Source: Chlamydomonas sphaeroides (taxonomy: Eukaryota > Chlorophyta > Chlorophyceae > Chlamydomonadales > Chlamydomonadaceae). From it: 24,173 nt of DNA. The translations under genes were made by a program, and so were the position numbers. The stretch is taken from assembly GCA_001662425.1 (NCBI GenBank), contig BDDC01001303.1, positions 3,727 to 27,899 of the forward strand, given 5' to 3'. Below are positions 1-7,339 of the stretch, piece by piece (the first letter of the stretch is position 1; every line of letters starts with the position of its first letter). The notes under the pieces were generated by a model. The model saw only the letters and a list, made by a program, of their open reading frames with translations. It had not been told where the DNA came from and ran no database searches.

Positions 1-235
1 GAAGAGAGGTAGGCGGGTCCGCAGGGCCGCAGGGCCGCAGGGCGCTGGGCGGCGGGGGCCGCTGCTGCCGGGATGCGGCCGCCCCCCACCGCTGCTGGCC
101 TTACTAGTTGCTGGGCCGCGAGGCCGCGGCTACGCCCCCGCACCACGACGCATGCATGCCGTGGTGCCGTGGTGCCGTGGTGCCGTGCGGCGGCAGTGAG
201 GAAGGTGCGGCGGCAGGGAAGAAGGTGCGGCGGCA
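1..235. other. Left edge, no recognisable exon
   Basis: GC-rich sequence with short tandem repeats: GGCCGCA near 23-40, a GTGCCGTG unit at about 158-190, and AAGGTGCGGCGGCAG twice at 203-235. Missing 3' exons of the minus-strand RP2-like gene would be expected here or further left. I saw no segment matching the family's FGCF region or its C-terminal domain. Confidence 0.5.
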
Positions 236-285
236 GTGTGCACGCAGCGTGGCACCCCATCGCCGCACTGCGCGGTGCTGCTGGC
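236..285 (-). repeat. Degenerate copy of RP2 exon 5 end and donor
   Basis: Positions 236-285 resemble 491-545, which hold the end of RP2 exon 5, its GTGCGGCGG donor and early intron (shared words CACGCAGCG, GGCACCCC, CGCCGCAC). The copy boundary lies near 268/269, about 261 bp from the real one, roughly twice the 125-145 bp spacing of the other duplications. The spacer at 410-490 is AT-rich for this DNA. Confidence 0.65.
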
Positions 286-382
286 GGCGGCCCCTGCTGG
301 TGGGTCCCCTGCTGCTGGCTCCGGTGCCTGGCCGTGGCGGCGCATGCCCGCACCAGGCCCTCGCGACGTGGGGCAGCGACAC

Positions 383-408
383 GCGTGTGTGTGTGTGTGC
401 GTGCGTGT
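383..408. repeat. TG-rich simple repeat
   Basis: Alternating GT run with a few GC interruptions in the distal RP2 intron or 3' flank. A similar run lies at 5829-5850. Confidence 0.8.
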
Positions 409-529
409 TTCTACGGAAGGCAACAGGAAGTAAAGAAAGTATAGAAAGTATGCCGCACGTAATAGAGTGACGCGCGTGCATATGTTTAGGATGCACACGC
501 ACGCAGCGCGGCACCCCCCACCGCCGCAC

Positions 530-2239
530 CGTGCTGGTCTCGATGCTGGGCTGCGTCGCGCAGTAGAGCGCTGGCGGGGGGAGGGCAGCGGGGCGGGCGA
601 GGGGGGGGTGAGGCATGCGGCGCAGTCGCGGGCTGGCACCAGGGGTGTGGCATGCTGCCGTGCAGGGAGCGCGCCTCCCTGCCCGCCCGCAGCCTTGGGC
701 CAGGTCCCTGCCGTCGCTTGTGCGCAGCTGCTGGATGGCCACAGGCATGTAATCATCATAGAAGTATCAGTATGGTACGATGATGCTGTAGACTCGTCTG
801 CGATCACGTGTGCCGCACCTAAGGCCAGGCCCTGGCCGTCGTGCATGCGCAACTGCCGGACGGCCACAGGCATGTAATCATAGTAGAAGTATCATAATGG
901 TACAATACGTTTCATATAGCTGTCTGCGGTTACCGTACGTATGCCGCACCTATGGCCAGGTCCTTGCAGTCGCGCGTCCGCAGCTGGCGGGTGGCCACAC
1001 ACAGCGTGCAGTCGCGGCAGTCGCGGATGAAGACGGAGCCGTCGGTGGGGCCTGCGGGGTTGGGTGGTGGGAGGGAAGGGGCAAGGTGTTGGGTTCGTGC
1101 CGGCGCTGCCAGCAGAGCGGTGAAGACGGAGCCGTCGATGCGTGCCGGGGCCCTGTGTTTCTGTGTGGGACAGGGGGGCAGTGAGAGACGCGTGTTGGGC
1201 GTACGGCGTGGGGCTGGCTGCCTTGCCATCGCCCATTCCATCAACGGCGCCCAATTAACCAACCAACCGCCCCACCGCCTGCCGCACCTACGAAGATCTT
1301 GCAGTTGACGCAGTCGTCGATCTGAACCTGCGAGGTGTGATCCAGGATGTACACCTGCGCGGGTTGGGGGAGGGAGACGGCGGGGCGCGTTGCGGTCTCA
1401 CGCAACCCATCACAGGCGGAGAGGTGAGGGGACGGCAGGGCGGGGGCCCCGAGAGGCGCGTCGTGTCGTGTCGATCGCCACGAACGGCAGCTACGACAGC
1501 CGTGATCGATGGCTGCGATAGCCATGGCATCCGTCATCGACAGCCATTGACAGCCGTCGCAGCCACGGGTCTGCCCATGTGTGAGCGACACCATGCATCT
1601 CGCGTCTGGGGGCAGCTGGCGAGGCGGTGCAGCGGCAGCCGGGCGAAGCGCGCGTGTGTGTGTGCACTGTGTTGCGGGGGACAGCGCGGAGGGAAGCGCC
1701 GCGCAGCTCCGAGCGAGACGAGGGGCAAGGGGAGGGCCGGCCGGCTGCGGTGGCGGGGAGGCGCGGGTTATGCCGAGGCGGAGGGCGGCCTGGGCGCGAT
1801 GTCGCTCGCGGGGCGGCGCAGGGGGCCGCCGGGGGCTGAGGGGCGTGATGCGGGGCCCAGACACGCGCCGGCTCCGGGGCCTGCTCAGGCAACCCGGCGC
1901 TGCTGTCTTGGTGGCGTCCTGCCATCCGCACCTCGCAGTCGTGGAGCGTGTCAAGGACGAAGCCATTGCTGCGGGGAAGAGAGAGGGGCGGGGCGTGTGG
2001 CAGGGTTGAGGGGAGTGGCGACCGGCGTGCGTACAGAACCCGTGGGTAAGCGTGGAGGAACGGTTGTTGTCGCGCGAGGGATGATGCGTGATGGGCACAC
2101 GGCTGGACGTCAGCTGTGCTAAGATGTCGTCGGCATGCCATGTCCCCAGGAAGCTGGGCACGCACCCGTTGATCGAGCCCTGTGGCTTGATCAGCAGCTC
2201 GCCAGTGCGGTTCTTGAAAATAAAGTCCGCTTTGTTCAT
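530..2239 (-). CDS. RP2: RP2/XRP2-like TBCC-domain protein, 5' part (five exons, 3' end not found)
   Basis: Homologue of retinitis pigmentosa 2, the GTPase-activating protein for ARL3 that releases lipidated cargo in cilia. Exons on the minus strand: 2239-2166, 1968-1932, 1354-1288, 1051-950 and 570-530. They join in frame to 107 residues. Seen directly: an N-terminal segment with DFIFKNRTGELL, then the C-CAP/TBCC beta-helix rungs VYILDHTSQVQIDDCVNC, GSVFIRDCRDC, RQLRTRDCKDL and LYCATQPSIETST. The RQLRTRD arginine (residue 84) aligns with the family's catalytic arginine finger (Arg118 in human RP2). All four introns use GT-AG with GTGCG(G/T) donors. The ATG at 2239 is the first in frame, but the frame is open upstream and no N-terminal myristoylation motif is seen, so an earlier exon is possible. 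The remaining TBCC segment and C-terminal domain are not recognisable in 1-529. The intron after exon 4 carries degenerate copies of that exon. Confidence 0.85.
694..949 (-). repeat. Two degenerate copies of RP2 exon 4 3' end plus donor, inside the following intron
   Basis: The 3' half of RP2 exon 4 (950-1051) and the start of its intron are repeated twice downstream on the sense strand. Copy B has its exon/donor boundary at 818/819 and copy A at 693/694, giving periods of 131 and 125 bp. The true exon reads RQLRTRDCKDLAI; copy B reads RQLRMHDGQGLAL and copy A QQLRTSDGRDLAQ, so the frame survives but the cysteine is lost. Copy B keeps a GTGCGG donor; copy A has lost it. Each copy is preceded by an AT-rich spacer (745-800 and 872-930) with shared words such as ATGTAATCAT and AGAAGTATCA. 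No AG acceptor precedes either copy, so they are probably not exons. Confidence 0.85.
1122..1137 (-). repeat. Copy of RP2 exon 4 5' end in the preceding intron
   Basis: The 16 bases that encode the DGSVF start of RP2 exon 4 (1029-1044) occur again exactly at 1122-1137, 93 bp away in the upstream intron. The surrounding bases are only loosely similar, and the copy lacks a clear acceptor. Confidence 0.7.
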
Positions 2240-2985
2240 TTTTGTGCGTGCTGATGCCCGAGTCGCGCCTTTCCGCGTGCGGCTCGGTCACAGCCCGCTA
2301 CGAAAGCGGAGAGTGCAAGAAGATGAAACCGAGGTCAGGGAACGACAGCTTAGCCGGGAGGCCAAACCCCCAAGTGCGCCCATGCAGCGTCCCGCCGCTC
2401 GCTGTCGAGAAGTTCGCGTACTCTACCGCCTACTTCCAACCATACTCTCGCGCGCACCTGCGCTGCACAGTGCTTCACGGCCTCCTCTCACGAGCTTTCC
2501 ACGTTGGACTTTGCGGAGTCTCCTATCATCCTATGCTTGCTCCGCCAGCGTTGAATGGACGCCCTGTGCTCGCTGTTCAGCTGCCTTCTTCGCTGGGGCC
2601 CGTACGCGGCGTGGCCCGGTGAGCGCGTGGAAAGCGGTGTCGGCATGGCGACTCTTGCGCGCGTTTTTGAGAGCGTGCAACGGCGCTCCAGTCAGCGGCT
2701 TAAAGTTTTGCCAAGACAAGCTTGCCAGCGGACACTTCTCCTACGACTTTCGGGCGCGCCACGCCGGTTGACATCAGAGCGCGCGGGTTGCAGCGGTACT
2801 CCTGCGCGTTGCCGTGTTAGCTCTTATGGGTTCAAGGCGCTCTCTCTAGCGCCGCTGGTCAGCCGTTTCAAGTAGCTGCCAAATCAGCGTGCCCCCCGCG
2901 TACCGCCTGGGAACGCGTCACATACACGCCATCTCAACACGCCATCGGCGCCGCCCCCCTCCCCGCCGCGCCCCGCTCCTCGCAG
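2240..2985. promoter_or_regulatory. Divergent upstream region between the RP2-like and SpoVS-like genes
   Basis: About 745 bp between the RP2-like start (minus) and the first supported exon of the SpoVS-like gene (plus). GC content is lower than in the flanking coding DNA and no frame has family-like features, which suits promoters and 5' leaders. An AG acceptor at 2984-2985 opens the plus-strand exon, so an upstream exon with the real ATG may lie within this stretch. I found no convincing TATA box. Confidence 0.45.
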
Positions 2986-3945
2986 GCCCCTAGCGCGACC
3001 CCTGGCGCGCCCCCCGGCCGCCCTCAACAACCAGCACAGCCACTTGGAGGAGGAGCTGGTGCGCCTGCAGGCGCAGCTCGCGGCGCCCCCTCGGGAGGCA
3101 GCGCGGCAGCACGGCAAACCTGCCCACCAGCCCCACCACCACCACGGCGGCCACAGCCAACACGAGCACCACCACGTGTTCCATGACACCGAGCACCACC
3201 CCTACCAGCCTTCGCACCGGCGCCACGTGCACCATGATGCCGGGGCCGATCGCGGCTTCGCTGACCGCCACGATGCCGCCGGCGCCGACGCCAGCGCGGT
3301 CGAGCTATCGGGGCAGTACTCGAACCACATCGTCAGCTATCGCGGCGACGCCGCGACGCCCGTGGTGACGGTCGCGCCTCCAGCTGTGAACGTCGATGAG
3401 CAAGCGCTCTTCGACAAGCACGCGCGCATGCACGAGCACCTGGCGCGCGGCTACCCCGCGACGCCGGCGCCCAGGCCGCTCGCCATACGCGTCAACGTGT
3501 CGCGCTACGAGCACGCGAGCGTGCTCGCGCGAGACGTCATCAGCGTGCTCGCGCGCGGCGACAAGCTGTACCTGGAGCTACCCGACGAGCCCAGCGCCGT
3601 GTCATGCCTGCTCACCGCCCTGGGCCATGCGTCCTCCAAGCTACGGAGCGTCGGTGAGTCCACCTTGCACTCTCTAAGCCTGACATGCCGGCATGTGAGC
3701 GCTCCTGCCTGGCTCGGTGCGGCACGGTACGTCAGTGCTGTGCTAACCGTTTTCCCCGCCACCGCGACCCACGCAGGCCTGGCCACCGCGCTCGACCCTG
3801 TCTATGACCCCGCGTTCCACAGCCACGCATGTGCCTCCACCAACGGCTACCACCACGCCCCCGGCTCCCCCTCCGCCTCCTTCCACGACACGTCCGAGCG
3901 CGCCGGCTCGCCCAAGGGCGCCGGCCCCGCTGCCTCGTCGTCCCA

Positions 3946-3976
<31 letters not shown>

Positions 3977-4645
3977 CGGCGCCACGACTGCTGCTTTGCG
4001 CTCTGCGCGCGCGCCGTGCCCATGCCCCGCTCCGACGAGCGCAGCGAGGGCTACGCCGTCGGCAGCGCCATGGGTCAGGAGGTGCTGCGCGTGACGCCCG
4101 GCACCAACACCCACACGCTGGTGCCGGCGCTGCTGCGCGCCGTGCTGCGGGACGGCCTCGTCACGGTGCGCTGCTGCTGGATCGATGAGGAGATCGAGAT
4201 GGCCGGCTCCTGGTCAGACGACGAGGACGAGGCGCACGCCGCCGCCGCCGCGCCGGCGGCGGCGGCGCCGCCGGCGCCGCGGCCCTCGCCGCCGCAGCCC
4301 TCGTACGCCTTCCACGACGGCCCGCCTCTGTGGCCCGCAGACGGCGACGACGTGGTGGCCGGCGCCACCGCGGCGCTGGTGGCGCAGGCCGCCGCAGCAG
4401 CAGCAGCCGCGGCCGCCGCCGTCAGCTCCTCGCCCAGCTGGTCGCCCACGGCGTCTTTCGACGCCAGCATGCTGCCGGCCGGCAGCCTGGTGCACGTGCC
4501 GGGCGTGCTGCGCGCCATCATGAAGCTGGACCGCCAGCTGCGGGGCCTGGACCTGGGCGGCATCGTGGTGCTGCCGCACACATTTGTCAGGTCGGGCCGC
4601 GGCTCCAATGCGCCCGTGCTGAGCATGGACATCGTAATCGCCTGA
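2986..4645 (+). CDS. Protein with two SpoVS-like repeats, leucine-heptad and His-rich N-terminus (5' end uncertain)
   Basis: Exons 2986-3653 and 3777-4645; the 123-bp intron has a GTGAGT donor and CAG acceptor, and its length is a multiple of three. Exon 1 opens with leucines seven residues apart (LNNQHSHLEEELVRLQAQL), so a short coiled coil is likely. A His-rich tract follows (about 3112-3240). Two segments match the SpoVS fold pattern of a beta strand, a helix with Ala/Val, a second helix and a strand ending in a proline. The first runs from IRVNVSRYEHASVLARDV (about 3485) across the intron to CFALCARAVP. The second runs from VLRVTPGTNTHTLVPALLR (about 4081) to GLDLGGIVVLPHTFV and VLSMDIVIA at the stop. 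Each repeat is split by a long Ala/Pro/acidic insertion. Bacterial SpoVS is about 86 residues and of uncertain biochemical role; Alba-like nucleic-acid binding is possible. The domain assignment is by eye. No in-frame ATG precedes the heptad, so the start is missing. Confidence 0.6.
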
Positions 4646-6440
4646 GCGGCGCCAGAGGAGGCTCCGTACGGCCGCCGTACGGTGTACGGTGGTTGACGGC
4701 GGCACGCCGGCGCAAGTGTCGAGAGCGTGGCGGCGTACGGTGATGTGTACGGCATGGCGGGCGGGCGCGGCCCGTCTCGCCAGAGGGTAGGGATGCAGGC
4801 GCGGGGTGGTCGCTGCTCCGGTGGTCACGGTGGATCATTGACCCGCGGCGGCGCCGGCGCGAGCGGGCGGAGTGGCGCGTTGAAGAATACGACGGTGCAG
4901 TGCAGCGGAGGGGTTGTGAGGTCCCGGTGTCGGTACTGGTTGGCGGTATCTCGGCGCATGAGCCGCCGGCAATGCGGTGTGGCGCGGGGAGGGGACCACT
5001 GTTCGGCTGTGGTTTTGGCACGCGGGCAAGCTTTGATGCGGCCCGTGCTCTTCACGGCATGCCGGCATTTGAATCGAGTGCGGCGCGTGTGTTTGGTTTT
5101 GGTTATGGCGGCGGCGGGCGCGGCCAGGGCACGCGCCTCGTGTGGGTGGTGCGCCTGGAGCTCGGTTCGGTCCTGCCCGACGCGGCGTGGACTGGGCCTG
5201 GGTCCGCTTGTGCTCCGCCGCCGTCCGTGGGTCCGTCTGACATCATAAAGGCACCCGTTCGGCCACCCTGCTATTGTGCACATATGAAGAGGGGCGTTGC
5301 ATGATGGCTGTGGCGCGCGGCGCGCCGCCCCTGTCTGCGTGCTGGGGCGCGTGCTGCCGCTAGGGGGCGCGCCGGCGCGATTGGGCTTTCATCCATGCCG
5401 TTCCGAGCGCGGCGCTGCTACGCGTGGCGGCCTGCGCTGCCGCGGCAGCTGCCGGAGAGAGGCCGGGCGCCCTGGGCTAGCGCGCTGCTCGCGTCTGCGT
5501 GTGTCTCCGCGCATTGTGTGTCTCAGCGTGTGTTCAACTTTTAGGGCCGAAATAGAGTACCATTCCACAAGCGGCACGCCCCGGGTAGGTGACGCGTGTA
5601 GGTGTGTGTGTCGCAGATCGACAAGGCCAGCTTGGGCCAAGAGAAGAGATCCCCACCCTGTACCTTATGCGCTGTGCCGCCGCCGTTTCGTTTTGGCGTT
5701 GCAATTTTGTTGCCCGCGTGTACCGCAACCCGCGTGTGTCCGCGTCGTGTACGCGCGTGACGCGCTCGCGCTTTCGCTGAGCGGCGGCTCGCGGCGCGTG
5801 CCTGGGGCCCCGGGCCGGCCGCTTCGTCTGTGTGTGTGTGTGTGTGTGCGTGAAGGTCTCGTTCGTGGCGTTGTGCGGCTGCCGTGTGGGCTGCAACAGC
5901 CGGCCTACGCCGGGTCTGAAGCCTGTTGGCGTTCCGCTCGCGCGCACGTGTGGGTCGTGTGGTGTCCTCGCAAGGCGGGCGAGTAGGGAGCTAGGGACAG
6001 AGCAGGGCAGCGGGTCTCGGGCCGGGCTGCGCCCGCGGAGGGCGATGCCAGCTGCGGTCTACTTTCCTAGGCTGTTTGGAGTCGTCATGGGGCTCGATGA
6101 TGGTCGTTTGGTCGTCGCTCGCTGTATTGCCGCACAACCGCAACACACTAAGAGGTTGTGACCAGGGCAAGGGCCGATAGGAGCATGTTGGTTAGGGTCT
6201 GCGGCGTCATCGCAGCCCGGAATGCAGTGCCAACACACACAGTTGCCGGTGTTGGCTGCGGCGATCATGGTTTATGCCGCGTGGTGTTGGTGTTACGGTT
6301 GCAACAAGCAAGAAAGCAACATTGAAATGGTGTTGGTTTACGTGACGTGACGTGGCATATGGCGCGTGACAGAGCATAAGGCGCGCAGCGGGCTGAGGCC
6401 GCTGCCATGCAGTGAAGCGATGTAAGGCCCAGATGCTGAC
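4646..6440 (+). other. Probable long 3' UTR of the SpoVS-like gene
   Basis: No supported coding sequence. The plus strand is G/T-rich with GTTTTGG words and a GT run at 5829-5850, as is usual for chlamydomonad 3' UTRs. The first plus-strand TGTAA lies at 6421, which would make this UTR unusually long (about 1.8 kb). The start of the region (4667-4755) has a dense cluster of CCGTACGG/GTACGG words. Confidence 0.45.
6421..6425 (+). terminator. TGTAA polyadenylation signal, SpoVS-like gene
   Basis: TGTAA is the standard green-algal poly(A) signal. It is the only plus-strand copy I found between the stop at 4645 and the minus-strand EF-hand gene. Confidence 0.45.
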
Positions 6441-7339
6441 TGTATAAAGCCTAGCCTAGCCTTGCCCGCCTGGAGCTGCGCCGCTGCCATTGCCGTGTGC
6501 GCCCACCCCGGGGCCGCCAGCGCCGCAGTCCGCACCCCAGGGGTCCCTTGGCAGACCCCATCGCGGCCGCACTGCTCGTTCCTGTCTCGACACGGCTCTC
6601 ACAGGTGTGCGCGGCGCGCCGTCCTTCTAGCGTAGAGCAGAGCCTCGTGAACATGCCAAGCACAGCGCCCTCGAGCGTTACGCCTGTCGCCCGCTCCCTG
6701 CTCTGCCGCATCCAGCCGCCCGCTTCCTGCACACAAACGCCCAGCAGCCCACGCGGTCCGCCTCCGAGTCGTCAGTCCACCCGCATCCAACGCCTCTCGC
6801 ACGGCCGCCTGCCCAAGCTGACCGCCACCGCTAGCTGCCTGCTCAGCATGCTGGCCTGGTGTCGAGGGCCCGCCTGGCCAGTCCCCGCACGGCCCACGGC
6901 CACACCACCGCGGGGGCGCAAGTGTGCTGAACCGCTGCTGCGCGCACGCCCTACCCAGGTTACCACAGCCTGCGCCGCAACCCCGCGGGGCCTGTCTATC
7001 GCCAGCGCCCCGGCCGCTGCGCCCAGGACCCCCGCTACACGCGTGCCGTGTCCGAGGGTAGGCCCTGCCCTGCCCCCTCGCCCTCCGCGCCGACGTCGCC
7101 ATTCGGCCCTCTTCGCCCTTCCCCTATTTGCAAACTGCTACGCGCAACAGCCAGTCGCGCTGTCCCCGCCCGCCGCTGCCCCCCGCTAGCTGCCATCCTG
7201 CGTTCTGCACCTGCTCATGCGCCAAGCGCCAGTCGAGAGCGCGAGTCATCGTGTTGCGTCCAGCATTACGGCTGTCAAGAGTGAGGCACACCCGGTCGTT
7301 ACGTGTCATGTGTGAGGGCTGCAGGCGGCGTCGTCGCCG
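6441..7339 (-). other. Probable 3' flank/UTR of the EF-hand gene
   Basis: C-rich on plus, hence G-rich on minus, as expected for the 3' UTR of the minus-strand EF-hand gene that ends at 7340. No TGTAA was seen on the minus strand here. A 230-codon plus-strand open frame (6497-7189) is Pro/Arg/Ser-rich without any recognisable domain and is taken as chance. Confidence 0.35.

Noticed and set aside
104..873. Minus-strand frames starting MPVAIQQLR and MPVAVRQLR as separate genes
   Set aside because: These are the degenerate copies of RP2 exon 4 read from chance ATGs in the spacer; the rest of each frame is intron.
694..949. RP2 exon 4 copies as mutually exclusive alternative exons
   Set aside because: No AG acceptor precedes either copy, the conserved Cys is changed to Gly in both, and copy A has lost its donor.
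6497..7189. 230-codon plus-strand open frame
   Set aside because: Ser/Pro/Arg-rich, no domain or exon-boundary support, and it lies in the C-rich antisense of a probable 3' UTR.
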